Positions 10,613 through 22,876 are shown, counted from the first letter of the stretch. The stretch is 64,000 nt of DNA from Chloranthus sessilifolius (GCA_021018995.1 CM037585.1:129638791-129702790), one strand, 5' to 3'. Notes: generated by a model from the letters alone, not told the origin. A program made the numbers and translations.

Positions 10613-12055
10613 TGAAGTGCTCTAAATTTGCACAAAGTATTAACCTATTGCAAGCGCACAATGAAAATTACAACACTAGTATAGGATTGTTCTCATGAGG
10701 AAGTGATTATCTTTATATTTTGTCGCTCTTAAAAACTTATATTTGTCTTTTAAGATCCTAAACTATTAGAGAAATTTGAATAAAAGAATGATTTGTTTAA
10801 ACTAATTGCAGAAAATAAATCTAAATCATCCTCCTTCCAGATTATGGTCGTCAATCACAATCTTTCAGTTTTCGAATACTTATAAAATTAAAGTACCGTT
10901 ACACTGTATTGCAGTCTTCTAAAATTTGGGTGTCAATTAAACTCTATAATTTTTTAACATAAATTTAATCTAATCAACAATCTTCATCAAATTTGGGCAT
11001 CAATCAAACTCAAGAAAATTGAAGATGGAAAAATAAAATCGTTACACTAATCTGCAAATTCTCAATCTGAGTTGTCGATTCAAATAAAACACTTTTAGAT
11101 ATTTACAAAGCAGTAAAAGTGCATAAAATAAATCTAAACTAGAAAGCAATAAAAATTGTGTTAATCCTCAGCTCTCGTCCTCAGGCGTCAATTGATTGCA
11201 AGAAACCTCAGACAACCTACACTAATCTTCCAGCTCCCATTTGCAGTCGTCAGTTACTCTCGAGAAACCTTAGATATCTAAACTAAACTAAATTAAAATT
11301 GATCGGAGGAAAACCCAACCGCAGTTATCAATTGATGCTGAGAGTTCCTTCGATAACTCTTCTCCTAAGTCAAGCTCTCTTCTTTATAGATCATAAGGAG
11401 TCGGTTTACAATATTCTAAATCTAATAAAAGAAACTACTTAGAACAAAAATTTCTAATATAACTCTACTTCTAATCTTAGTTCTTCCTTGCATTGAATAG
11501 TTGATATGCTTAGGGATTGTTCATTCTTTTCAGCAGCCGAGTCCTTTAGGAGTCTTTCTTCTCAATCTTCTCAGATCCGTGGATTGCCAAACTTCTAATT
11601 TGAATAATCTTCTAATTTTGTGCATGACAGTGTAGCTCTCACGTGATCAGTAGCAACAACAAGCTTCTATTTTTGTAAAATTATAATTTACGATTTCTCT
11701 GTTTGCACAGCTTTCTCTCAGGACGATTCTTTGTTACGAACGATCATAATTCTCTTTTGCATCGCACTCCGCCTGAATTATCGTTTGAAGAATCGTAAAT
11801 TGCGATTTCTCATTTTCTTTTTGGCTTCGTTCAATTGCAAAGTACGATTTCTGCCTTTACTCATGCGTTGAATTGTCTTTTACTTTCAATCGTCTTTCTT
11901 ACTATTTTATGAGTTTATTTTGACGAAGATTAACACTTTGGTTCTTTTTTACTGTTTATTCTTAATATTTGCACATTAATATCTCGTTAGTAGCAAATTG
12001 GGGTCTAACATCACTAAGTTAAGAATGATAAAATGATATATTCTATGACTGATCA
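10613..12055 (-). repeat. D-family LTR-like repeat, copy 1
   Basis: It is homologous, on the opposite strand, to 26770-28300, and its right part is homologous to 37084-37936. Read on the minus strand it starts TGATCAGTC and ends CACTTCA, with TG...CA ends. Flanks GTTAG and GTTAT (10608-10612 and 12056-12060) may be a target duplication with one mismatch. A solo LTR is the simplest reading; no coding sequence is present. Confidence 0.6.
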
Positions 12056-13987
12056 GTTATACTATTTGATCGATGGTCGTGATTCACTTAACCTTTAAAA
12101 TAATAATATTTTATTTGAATATTTAATAATATATATATATATATATCACTTTTATCGGTTCAACCCGACCACTTCAATAACATGAAGTGTTGAAATTTGA
12201 TTCCTCATGAAAATCGAACTCCGACCTTCATGTTATCGAAATCACACCATTATCCTATTTTATATTTATGTAGTGTGTGCTATAAATATCTATATAAGTA
12301 TAATTATAACGTAATCTCAAATGTAAAATTATTCATTGAGTGTGATGACTATATGCTCTATCGTTATTATGGTCATAAGTTATGGATAAGTTAGGTCATA
12401 TGTACGCGAGTGTATGAGATCATGCCTATACTCGGGCATGGTGATTCACTGAGATGGTATCGAAGCGAAGAATATATTATATTTACATGCCTTATAATTC
12501 ATAGTGGTATGAGACCCATGACGAGTAAGGTGAGTGCAAATTCAATATAGCCTCATATACGGTTACATATATGGTGACCATATCATCCCAAATTTTAATA
12601 TGAAAGGATAAGATATGGGTTATGATATGAGATCTGAGTTTCGGATCTTAGTTGTACTGAAATCTCTTTACAGTCACGTGAAAATTAGAATATAGGCATT
12701 CATGTACGGATGCAACCCCTCTATAGTAGTTTAGAACCTTGATGGTAGTGAGATTTCCTTACTATCACACGAAATATATACAGGTTACTATAAAAATCTT
12801 TTCTTGTAAAGCGTGATTTAGTGACGTTATCCCACTATAACTTGCCCTATAATTAAGTTACAAGAGTTTGATAAAAAATAATATGAGATAAGATGAGTTT
12901 GAGTATGATAATAGGACACCGTTGTGTAGGCTAACAAAAGATTAAAAACTTATGTCTCTATATGTGTCATTTCTTGTGTAATCACCGTAAGGGCAATAAC
13001 GTCTTTTAGTCAAGACGAGTCTCTGAGAGACATTATGAGTATGAGCATGTTATGAGTTACGTTTAGCTATTATGTCTCCCCATTAGGCTGAATGAAGGAC
13101 TATGAGTATGACACAAGAGCGTTATAATATGGTAGTATGATATTATGGTGACCGTCACATGTTAGCTCGAGCAGCGACTCTTGCATAAATCGTTTAAGAT
13201 TTATGAGTATATTAGTTACGCTCATGCGATGTAAAGACGTGTGTGCGAGAATAATAAGATATGGTATGATATTAGATATAATAAGGTACATTAGGATATG
13301 AGTGTTTAGATCATAGTCTTGCATTTATGTATGATACAAGTTCTATGATATGCACATGATTGTCTTTTCTTCTTTCAGATTCCTTTGTTATATTATGTTT
13401 ATCACTCACTTGATGCACCCATAATACACCTGAGTAGTATGGGGTAGATTGGTAGTGTACCCACTGAGTTTACGTGACTGAATAAACTCATTTCACGACA
13501 ATCTAACAGTTGCAGGTAATTACGCTGGTGGAGTAGACGCCGACTATTCAGATCCTGCCGACGCCGATTTCATTGATTCCGTGAACGTTGAATACCATAA
13601 ACCTTCAGAGGGCGACGCCTCAGAATGCCAGGAGGACCACAGTGCTAATTTTGATCTTGACATCGGTTATTGACATTTTAGACTCGGTATTGAGTTTATT
13701 TGATATTATGATTATTGACTCTATATTTTCTTGTATCGGATTTGTCTTCGACTTTTATTACCACATTATATTTGGATTTTTTCGATTTATTGCTTTTAAT
13801 CAGTTATTTATGACTACCTTATATTTTACTTTTATTTGTGGGCTTTCACGAATTTTGCGGAACTGAATTTGAAAAGAATTCTGATTAAGTGTATGTCTGC
13901 TTAGCGCATCTGGGATGCGTGTGAGTTATAACTCGAAATTTTACGCCCTCAGGCTGGGATAAAATTTCGGGTGACTTGGTATTTACA

Positions 13988-14833
13988 CACTCACCCAATC
14001 ATGAGTACATAAGAGGAGTGTGCCTTATGCATCTTGAGACACATGCATTGAAGATATTGTTATCGAATTAGTATTAGGTATGATGCTTCTAATTTTTGAA
14101 TTAGTATTAAGTATGACGCTGTCCACACTTAGGTCACTTTTTAAAATGTGTGCCATGCGGAACCACTATATTTTCCATGAGATTTGATGCCCGTGATCTT
14201 AAAATTTATGGTACAAATAATTGGATTGAAAGACGATCTCTATCATTTGATACAAATCGGACAAAGGTCATCTAAAATTAACGATATTTTAGCTTTATAC
14301 GATAGCCATTAATTTTAGATATTGTTTGACTGCTATGAATTTGATGATGAAAATCTTTAATAATCCCAATCTTTTGCACCAAAATATTTTTAGATTATGG
14401 GCACCTATCAACGGAAAACTTGATGATTCCCTGTGGCAATCACTCCTCCATTGCCTTGAGTACCAAGTCACCTGGCACTCAAGCCACTTGGCAGATACTA
14501 ATTTCTTACGTTAGTTGATATAAAGTAGTGATAATACTTGCATTACGATAAGATTCGGACGGCTCAACTACGAAAAAGAGAAAAATAAAAATAATATTAA
14601 AAATTAATATACGACTGAGATGTCTATTTTAGGATAATTGTGTAAAATAGTACATGAAAGGATAAAGGTGCCGTAAGAGATTGCTTGGGCATAACCAGGA
14701 TAACTCAAAATATTACGTATATCAAGAGTTACTTTGATACAAATAAAGTAGAAGAGCGAGCGAGCGATCGATCAAGATGTGGAAGAAAATAATAGTGAAA
14801 CACAACATGAAGAATTGCAAAGAGACGCAGGCG
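13988..14833. other. Intergenic, MITE remnants
   Basis: About 14150-14330 shares several words with 8500-8700 and with the MITE-like sequences at 7130-7310 and 15200-15293 (CGTGATCTTAAAATTTATGG, then GGATTGAAAGACGATC). No gene is seen. Confidence 0.45.
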
Positions 14834-15018
14834 CAAGGATCAAAATTTTGGGTTTCATTTTGATTTTGGAGGGGATCGAAACCAAAATTTTGGACCAAAA
14901 TTTCAACCCTACACAAAATCTGATCAAAATTTCGATCTCAAATTATCGTTTCGATGGGGACCGAAACCGATAATTTCGGTCGAAATTTCGGTCATTTCGG
15001 CCGAAATTATGATCCTTG
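14834..15018. mobile_element. 185-bp hAT MITE of the TTTCGGCCGAAA family
   Basis: The ends are inverted repeats: CAAGGATCAAAATTTTGG on the left and CAAGGATCATAATTTCGG as the complement of the right. The flanks CGCAGGCG (14826-14833) and GGCAGGCG (15019-15026) match at 7 of 8 positions, fitting a hAT duplication. The interior is made of repeats of CAAAATTT and TTTCGGCCGAAAT. A second copy lies at 38335-38447. Confidence 0.82.
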
Positions 15019-15044
15019 GGCAGGCGATTATAATAGTAATGACC

Positions 15045-15300
15045 TTGACGGTCAATGTTTAGTTTTACACGGTGGACCTTGAGATCATGGGCCTATCATT
15101 AAACGGTCAGTGTTTTATTTTACATGGCATACATTTCATAAAATTTACCTTAACATCACGTGTACTCTCAAAATTGATTTTAAGGTCACTTTTTTGGGTG
15201 TGTATCACATGAAATAAAAAACCAACCGTCTAATGGTACTCCCATGATCACAAGATCCATGTGTGAATGATTAAGACAATAAACAATCTCCATTGTTCAA
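15045..15300. mobile_element. Foldback MITE
   Basis: Two arms of about 85 bases (15049-15132 and 15200-15293) are imperfectly inverted copies: GATCATGGGCCTATCATTA and TTTTATTTTACATGGCATACA on the left pair with the complement of TGAAATAAAAAACCAACCG and TAATGGTACTCCCATGATC on the right. The spacer is about 67 bases. There is no coding capacity. The arm sequence belongs to the motif set also seen at 7130-7310 and 14150-14330. Confidence 0.6.
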
Positions 15301-15376
15301 GTGTTTCAGCGTGGGTGAACTAGAAAACTTGGTGGGTGGAAATAAAGGTACTCTACATTTAAATATAAACTAAGTA

Positions 15377-17155
15377 ATTTTTTTTAAGGTTGCTTTATTA
15401 TTATTGAAGAGTATAAAAGCTAGCCTAATGCCTCCAAGAGTCCAAGTAATATACTAGGTAGTAGGTAGCACTCAAGCATTGCTATCTGGAAAATTGGACT
15501 TCCCGGAGAAAATCAGAATAGGTACTTGGGTGGCGTAGGAAACCCGAAAGAAAAGGGAAAAACCTACACCCGGAGGAAACCAGAATGTCCGGGAAAAAAT
15601 CTCCAACTAACAAGAAATGAAAAACTCCTACAGAAAAGTGGCCTCCCTACAAAGAGTGAAAAAAAGATAACACTTGTTCCACTTCGAAGTTGCTAATGTT
15701 GAAGTGAGAAGAGTCGCATTTGCCACCCGCTATCACCCAATTGCAAACGGTGATGATACTGTCTTGAATGGACCTCTTAGCATTAAAAGAAGAGTTGTTC
15801 CATTTTATGTTGTTGCGAGATATACAAATGTTCCAAAGGGTGAAAATATGGAGATGGTCTCATATCCATTTCTTGATACCCATAGCATAGCACTGATCCT
15901 AACTAGAAAGAAAACTAACTATGTTCTTGTGTATGCAAGATGAGATACCGAGAGCTTTAAAGAAAACTCCCCAAATAGACCATATTTTCTCACATGTAAG
16001 GAAGAGGTGTTTGATGCCTTCTTTTGCGTAACCACAAAAGAAACACTTTTAATCAATTTGCATGCATCTTCTGATGAGATTGGAGATAGTAGGGATTTTG
16101 CTCCAGCATACCGTCCACGGGAAGAAACTTATCTTAGTCGGGATATGGTAATCCCAGATGAAAGCCCAGTTCATGATATGGAGATGTGGATGCAATGATT
16201 TGAAAGCAAATTTAATGGAGAAGCTTCTTTGATTACCATAGTTCCAAACTCTGAGATCGTCACCATCCAAGTATAATTTAACATTATCCATGATATCAGA
16301 AAACAAGGAGTACTTGGCTATTTCAACATCGATAACTGTTTGTCTGAAACTGATAAGCCACTGGGTGGGAATTTCCAAAATAAAGATATCACTTATTTTG
16401 ATATTAGGAATAACAACGATGTTGAATAAGTTTGAAAACTTTGAAAGGAACTTCGGTTCTCCTTCTAGCAATGATTTGAAAGCAAATTTAACGGAGAAGC
16501 TTCTTTGATTACCATAGTTCCAGACTCTGAGATCGTCACCATCCAAGTCTAATTTAACATTATCCATGATATCAGAAAACAATGAGTACTTGGCTATTTC
16601 AACATCGATAAGTCTTCGTCTGAAACTAATAAGCCACTGGGTGGGATTTTCCAAACTAAAGATATCACTTATTTTGATATTAGGAACACCAACAATGTTG
16701 AATAAGTTTGAAAACTTTGAAAGCAACTTCGGTTCTCCTTCTAGTCATCTATCGGACCATAAGTGAATATTGTCTCCCTTATCGCAAATAAAAAAGATAT
16801 TTTTTAGGAAATCTTCTCTCACTAATAGAATGCTTCTCCACCACGAGTAAGAGGCTCTATAATTTTTGTCGTTGATTTCCCAACCCTTTTGGCATGTACG
16901 GTATTTGTTGATAATAATTTCTTTCCACCAATGATCAAAATCACCCCCCAGACGCCACTACCATTTCTTAAGAAGGGCTTTATTCATATCTTCAATCGAA
17001 CGGATATCGAGGCCGCCAGAGCATTTGGGCTTAGAGACCCTATCCCAACTTATAAGATGTATTTAATTTTTTCCTCCTAGATCATCTCAAAGAAAATTCC
17101 TTTCAAGCCTCTCAATTTCATTAAAAACCTTGATGGGGCACTTGTAAAGGGAAAG
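15377..17155 (-). mobile_element. 5'-truncated plant L1-type LINE
   Basis: The minus strand reads as the C-terminal part of a LINE ORF2. Near 17050-16940 it gives [17 protein letters not shown] and ALLKKW, the usual post-RT segment, then the zinc-binding RVT domain with RVWNYGNQRSFSVKFAFKSL, WDYHIPTKISFFPW and a CFFCGYAKEGIKHLFLTC-like cluster near 16010. The poly(A) tail appears as a T run at 15377-15385. The whole is bounded by a 12-bp duplication ATAAACTAAGTA (15365-15376 and 17156-17167), which defines one insertion. Endonuclease and RT are missing by 5' truncation. Stops are present, e.g. within the KKW*W region near 16975 and the D* before LEGEP near 16750. It is dead. Confidence 0.9.
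16197..16748 (-). repeat. 276-bp in-frame tandem duplication inside the LINE
   Basis: Units 16197-16472 and 16473-16748 are nearly identical (most positions match; differences include AAGTATAA against AAGTCTAA). The period of 276 bases equals 92 codons, so a 225-residue frame (16049-16726) runs across both units. The duplicated protein segment spans from KFSNLFNIV to FAFKSL. Confidence 0.92.
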
Positions 17156-17167
17156 ATAAACTAAGTA

Positions 17168-17628
17168 TTGTTATTTTATCTTTGTTGCAGCCCATAAAAA
17201 TAACCCATTTTTTGTAGCTTTTATTTCTCATTTGAATATTTTTGTATGCAACTCAAAATTCACTATCGACTCATCGCCATCACCACCAAAAACTATGACT
17301 AAACTCATCGTCAATAGCTAATGGACAGAATGCATCTCTTATCTCCACTTCTAATCACCTACCTTATTACTGACACTACAAAATACACCAACTCTCCTTG
17401 TTGCTCGTTGCTCTCCTCGCCACCTCAATACTGGAAGCTAGTAACGGTACTAGTCATGACTAACTTCGGATTCAAGATTTTGGAAATGTCTTAATTTTGA
17501 AAGTGTTGAGCTCAGTCAATTTAGAGGCATGTATTTGCCACAAACAATCGGGTTAGTAGCATCCGACTGTGACTCGATAACTATCAGTTTTTTAAGGCCC
17601 TGATTTGAAAGTTTTTCTCCACCGCGTG
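17168..17628. other. Intergenic, nothing recognised
   Basis: AT-rich at the left and of mixed composition at the right. No frame, RNA gene or repeat end can be supported. Confidence 0.5.
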
Positions 17629-20600
17629 TGTAGACACCCCAATTTTGCCCTCTCGGAGTATACAAATATGTTTGGTCAACGTTTGGCCTTGCCCTAATAC
17701 AGGGACCATATACTGAAATAATAGTTATGGTCGAACACAGGCTGAAATAATATTCTGTGACTTAGACCCTACAACCCTGATATGGAGACTATATACTGAA
17801 ACAATAGTATATATTAAAGCACAGGCTGAAACAATAGCCTTATAGTTCAGACCCGATCTAAACCGGGGAGAATCCCGAATTACACGCAATATACACCACG
17901 CGTAATTTGATTGAGCGCCACACAGCTGACGTGCAATTGGTCCAATTTGGACCAGGACTCACCTTCCGCTAACCGCCTTAGGACCCGATTCTGTGCCTAG
18001 GATAGGGCGCTTAATCGATTACGCGCTCCACCACCAGCGCATAATTGATCCATTTTGGACTTGTCCTCTAATTCCCTAGACCAGCTAAACTCCCCTATTA
18101 AGCGCCCTGCACAGAGCACTTAATCGAATTGCACACACCAATTAGCACGCGCCAGTCAGTCGGTCACTCATTGAGTCTGTGACCGACTCAAAGTGTATTA
18201 AGCGCTTGGAACAGGGCGCGCAATTTAATCAAGCGGCCCTGGTAGGGCACGCAATTGAATTCCACTGACCAATTAAGTGCACCCCATAGGGCGCGCAATT
18301 GTCCGAATACCTATCAATAGACCCCCTTACCTCGAATACAGGATACACACAATTTGAGAGATCAAACAATCGAGTTTTCGAGTTCCTTTCTTTCGAGTTT
18401 AGGAATTTTGAAGTTCTCTCCGGCGTCTAAGTAATTTCTCAGCTCTAGTTTTTAATTACCTTTTTAGTTCTAGGTGCCAGTTCTTAAGTTCTAATTTTAG
18501 CTTTTAATTTCATAGATCTTAGATTTCATATTTTAATTCTAGTTCTTAATCTCTTAGCTTCTAGAACTAGGTCTTAGCTTTTAATCCTTAAATTTTCGTT
18601 CTAGATTTTATTTCTAAATTTTACTTCCTTACTTAATTTTTTCTCTTCTAGTTTATAATCTCCTGATTTTTTTTTTAGAGCTTCAATTTTAATTCTTACT
18701 CTTTAAATTCAAATCCGTAACTTTTCTCATATATGGTTCTAGATCTTAATTTCAAGAACCAGTTCTTAATTTTAGTCCTTAAATTTACGGTCCTGGTTCT
18801 TAAATCTCTACAACCAGTTCTTAGTTATTCTAGATTGTAGTGTTTATTTTTAATCCTAGTTTTAACTTCTCTTATTTTACAATATCTAAGTTATAATTTT
18901 AATCTTGAAAATTCCTTTAATTTTAATCTTCAAAATCTTAATTTTCCAATACACAAGTCAGTTTTTCAATCGATATTACTTTCAAATGACCCTTAGCCAA
19001 CCGATTTGTCCAAGGGAGCTTACGGAGGGTATTCGAGAATAGGGCCGATCTTCCTTAGCATAGCGGGCCCAAACCCCCTTTTTTTAGATTCCCAGTAGAA
19101 GTAGGAAACCTAAAATAAATAGATTTCTAGTAGAAATATGATATTTAAAATAATTAGACTCTTAATAGAATTAGGACATTTAAGTTAATTAGACTTTTAG
19201 TAAGAATTAGAATACTTAAATTAATTAGAGTTCTGATAAAATTAGGGTACTTAAGTTAATCAGGATACTTAGATTGATTAGACTTTTAATAGAATTAGGA
19301 GACTAAAATTAATTAGATTTCTAGCAAGATTAGGACTCTTGATGTAATACCCCGAAAAATCAAGTTAAACAGTGACCTCGGGATCCGTGCCCGATTGGTC
19401 ACAGGTTTGACCAATTAGGAGTTCAATAGTTAGCATAGAGTGTGATGAACGGATGAGATGTGATAGTTTGAGTGACTATGTGGTGTGTGATGTGAATGTG
19501 AAGTCGCATACACCTATCGCGGTGTATGTGCTCAACACACAAGTGAGGAAAGAGATAAACGGGTTTAATAACCCTAAAAATCTGTATTTGGTTGTTGAGA
19601 GAGGAGTAACGAAGAGAGAGAGAGGAGTAAAGAGGTTGAGCAAGAGTTATTGTGAGTGATTGGAAGGGAGATTCTAGCATTAAAGAGACCGATTCGACAC
19701 GGAGAATCCGTTCAAGCCATAGCTGGAACCCTAGCCTTTCCAACCACTCGATTTGAAATCAATTTGAGATTGGTTGAAGGTAGGATTTTTGTAATTTAAA
19801 TGCATGGATTAAAGGGTTAAGTTGTAGCTAGAAATGGTGTAAAATGTAGGGTAAAAGCTTAGAAAAATGGAGGAAAAAGTAAGGAAAGAGATTGAGAAGA
19901 ACAGCCAAAAGGGGGCTGAATCTGGCAATTTCGATTAATCGAAATTGGCCAAGAAGTTGAAAAGTCAGAGGACCCCGATCTCGATTAATCGAATTCAGTT
20001 TCGATTAATCGACTTTGGATTTCAATTAATCGAATTGAGAATCGATTAATCGACTGGGAGCGTACAGTGGACTCCAGTGAAGAAAAGAAATGGGCTTGAT
20101 GAAATCGACTAATCGAAATGAAGATTCGATTAATCAATTGGTAATTTCGATTAATCGATTTGGGATCGATTAATCGATTTTGGAGACTCGATTACTCGAA
20201 TTGAGAATCGATTTGATAGAGCAGAGAATTTTGATTAATCGAATTGGGTTTCGATTAATCGAATGGAAATCTCGATTAATCGATTTGAGAATCGATTAAT
20301 CAATATTGACTTTCGATTAATCGATTTTGGAAATTGATTAATCGACTGGGCCAGTTTATGTTGACTTATGAGTTTGACTTTGAGATTCTTGGGGGGGTCT
20401 TGGACCTCCTTTATTGCATCCTTAGTGATGTGTTTCACATGTTATGTAGTACCATAGGTGGTACGTGTGAGCAAGTGCACAAGGAGCCACGTGGGACCTT
20501 GATGCGTTGATCAAACGAAGACTTGAGGTAGGGAACTCCTTGAACATGTACCTTATTTTACAAGAGCATGTATGTAGAGATATAGATTTGAAATTCAAAA

Positions 20601-21998
20601 TGTTTTATTGCTTAAAGAGTTGGGAAAAGTGTGTGTGTGTGACATCAATAAAAGTAATCATAATGAGCCATCCCCAGGGGATGAAGAAGTAAAGAGATAA
20701 GAGCATCAGGTGTGATACAAGTGAATGGATACATCCCAGGGATGTATCCACGATTGAATCATGTTTGATAGGGCCTAACTGATATAAGATAGCACATTTA
20801 CACGATGAATAACTATATGTAAAGCACTTGATACTTTTGTTATTTGAGGTTTGAGACCGACACGGCAGATATCCGTGACCGATACATGGCGAAACCGTAG
20901 GGCTGCCAAGTGAGGCTTATCTCAGACAGAAGCACACCCCAGGGGTGTTGATTGAGACTAGTGAAGCCCCGCCACCAATCCCCAGGGGAAAGGGGCTTGG
21001 GTACTATTTGTATTCCCAGGGAATACGTTAAAAGTGTCTATATAGATTACGATGATGGGTATCTCATCGGGGCTCGATGCTATATTGCTCGGGGATTACT
21101 TAAGTTGAAAGTTTAAGTTTTGCTTTAGGCCTTTTCAGCATCATTCATGAATAAATAAAAGACATGAGTAAACTACCAAGAAAATGAAATGCTTTTAACT
21201 GCTTTTCATCAAGAATCGTGATAGACACATCATGCATGGCATATCATGGAATATATGTGAGTAATAATTTATATGTTCAACTGTGTTTTGTTCCCTATTG
21301 AGCTAGGATGTAGCTCACCCTATAGACTATATGTCGCAGGTCCACTACTAGCAGCTGCCGAGGCTTTAGGAGACGCCGACTTGGTGAGTCTGACCTTGCT
21401 GAGAAGAGTTGGAGCCACCTCCTGAGGACTTCTTCTAGAGGACTCCGTTGTGCCGCTTTGACGGCTTTTGGATAGAGATTTGTACGGCTTGGTATGTCAA
21501 GCCTTGTTTTGGTTAAACAATGTACATGTATAAATTGAAATTATTCTTTTGGGGCGAACCATCCGTGATGATTTGCTATCATCGATGGTTCGGATCGGTT
21601 CTCCATTCATGCAGAGGCATGAGGGTAGAACTGTCTTTTGAGAAATACTTTTATATAGATTTAAATTCTGCAGTTTCATTTACTATTTTATTTTTGCTTG
21701 ATATGCCAATGTTCCGTGCTTAGCTAAGGGGCACGGTCAAGATGATCGTGCTGATGGCACGGGTTTCGGGGTGCCAAAATCCGGGCTGTCATACTTGAAC
21801 TTTTAAACTACTTAGACTCTCGGTAGGATTATGAAAACTAAAGTAATCAGACTTAGAGCAGGATTAAGAAAATAAACTAAGCATCCAGGTGACCCAGTGC
21901 TGCTGACATCGACAGACCGATGATTCAGTAAAGAAGTCGAACCCACACCCTGGAAAGGTGTGATCAGTGACGTGTTGCAACGTCGATAAATATCTGCA
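17629..21998 (+). mobile_element. Tat-like Ty3 LTR (element F, 5' LTR), split by a solo LTR
   Basis: It begins TGTAGACACCCCAATTTTG and ends TATCTGCA just before a primer-binding-like TGGCGATCCCAACGAACC, an arrangement seen in Tat-lineage elements (LTR, two bases, TGGCGA...). The U3 (17880-18300) is packed with GCGC and CAATTG-containing words. It is interrupted by a solo LTR of the A family (19343-21793). No partner 3' LTR is visible in the window, so the element is at least partly lost or continues in rearranged form. Native LTR length is about 1.9 kb. Confidence 0.55.
19343..21793 (+). mobile_element. Solo LTR of the Tekay/Del family A
   Basis: TGTAATACCCCG...GGGCTGTCATA, 2,451 bases, flanked by a perfect 5-bp duplication CTTGA (19338-19342 and 21794-21798). 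It is a plus-strand copy of the LTRs at 43332, 53147 and 56160. It contains the ATTAATCGA array (about 19935-20345), CCCCAGGGG-type palindromes (20670-21030) and the coding-like block near 21290-21437. No internal region remains, so recombination between two LTRs is the likely origin. Confidence 0.88.
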
Positions 21999-22000
21999 GT

Positions 22001-22018
22001 TGGCGATCCCAACGAACC
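22001..22018 (+). promoter_or_regulatory. Putative primer binding site of element F
   Basis: TGGCGATCCCAACGAACC follows the LTR end by two bases. Its complement ends in CCA and contains GGTTC, as the 3' part of a tRNA would. The tRNA is not identified. Confidence 0.45.
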
Positions 22019-22428
22019 ATGTATTTTCTTCCAAGAATTTATCTTTTTATTTTTGTACTTTTAACTTATCATTAATCGCCTTCCGCCAGAGTCCACATAG
22101 ACCAAATTGGGCTACTCTTTCCGGGAACCAAAAAGAACCCAGAAAAAGCGCGTACCAGCATCGTGCTCTTTCAATGCTCTTTGGAATGTTTACTTATCTC
22201 TGAAATCTTCTCCAACTTCAAAAGTCCAATTCAAATATTTGATTTCTACATCTTGATCGAAAGAGTCATCTGATGTCTCTGATCCTTCGTTGTCTCCATC
22301 TACTAGGGAATTATCAATGCCTCTTGCTAAATTTGTCGGATCCTCTTTTATAAACTCATCTGGTTCGCTATCATAGTCTTGAGCGCTCTCTTCTAAGTCC
22401 TCTTCGTTATTTGGTTGTGGATAACTAC
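22019..22428 (-). pseudogene. Acidic minus-strand frame, interrupted by element B
   Basis: On the minus strand about 22190-22423 encodes an acidic, coherent peptide with EEDLEESAQDYDSEPDEF, DNSLVDGDNEGSETSDDS and LNWTFEVGEDF. The sequence is cut by the insertion of element B, and its other side resumes at 59816. It is antisense to the LTR and primer site at 17629-22018. Tat-lineage elements are known to carry antisense accessory frames, so it may be one; equally it may belong to another element. Function unknown. Confidence 0.4.
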
Positions 22429-22637
22429 TGATGAGTGGTGAAAAACGATCATATTTCACCCCTAAAAGCTTACATTTAAGTCGTCCGATAAAAGCTAGCT
22501 GACATATTTGTGAAGTTTTAAGTGTTTCAGGAAAATCTGGCCATTGGATGTAATTGGAAGCATAGAAGAGCATAAAACCGACTAAAACCAAAACATTCGA
22601 GCAAAAGAGTTGTCAGGCCATGATACTCGTGAAGAAT

Positions 22638-22840
22638 CGATCGATCGACAGTCATGGTCGATCGATCGGGTCTATAATCATAAAATATAGCTCGAAGTCT
22701 GCTTTATGTTATATATATATATATATATATATTCGATCGATCGACCTTTGGTCTCAATCGATCAGTTTTCAAATTTTGAAAAGCGCCAGACTTAAAATTC
22801 AAAACTGATCGATCGACTTTAATAATCAATCGATCGATTT
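22638..22840. repeat. GATCGATCGAC palindromic array in LTR U3
   Basis: Six or so copies of GATCGATCGAC and its complement, in both orientations, spaced 20-50 bases apart, ending about 30 bases before the TATA box. The same array lies in the 3' LTR (43296-43322 and 58712-58822). Confidence 0.8.
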
Positions 22841-22868
22841 TGAATTTTAAACTTCTAAGCTGATGACC

Positions 22869-22876
22869 TATTTAAG
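22869..22876 (+). promoter_or_regulatory. TATA box of element B LTR
   Basis: TATTTAAG, in the context CCTATTTAAGC, conserved in the 3' LTR (about 58846-58856). Confidence 0.6.

Larger units (their letters stand above)
8976..13987 (+). mobile_element. Very long Tekay-like LTR, probably solo
   Basis: It begins TGTAATGACCCGAATTTTT, the style of Tekay/Del chromovirus LTRs (compare TGTAATACCCCG at 19343), and ends near GATAAAATTTCGGGTG...TTTACA. About 13370-13610 resembles the coding-like block of other Tekay-type LTRs (ACTGAGT, then GGTAATTACGCTGGTGGAG and GACGCCGA words). It contains a D-family repeat (10613-12055), a long AT microsatellite and clusters of GATCGATCGAC palindromes (about 9575-9680, 10140-10210, 10447-10550). 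No pol remains adjoin it. The exact ends are uncertain because no 5-bp duplication could be matched. Without the D repeat it is about 3.6 kb. Confidence 0.55.

Noticed and set aside
15674-15943. Plus-strand frame of 89 residues
   Set aside because: It lies antisense to the 3' part of the LINE.
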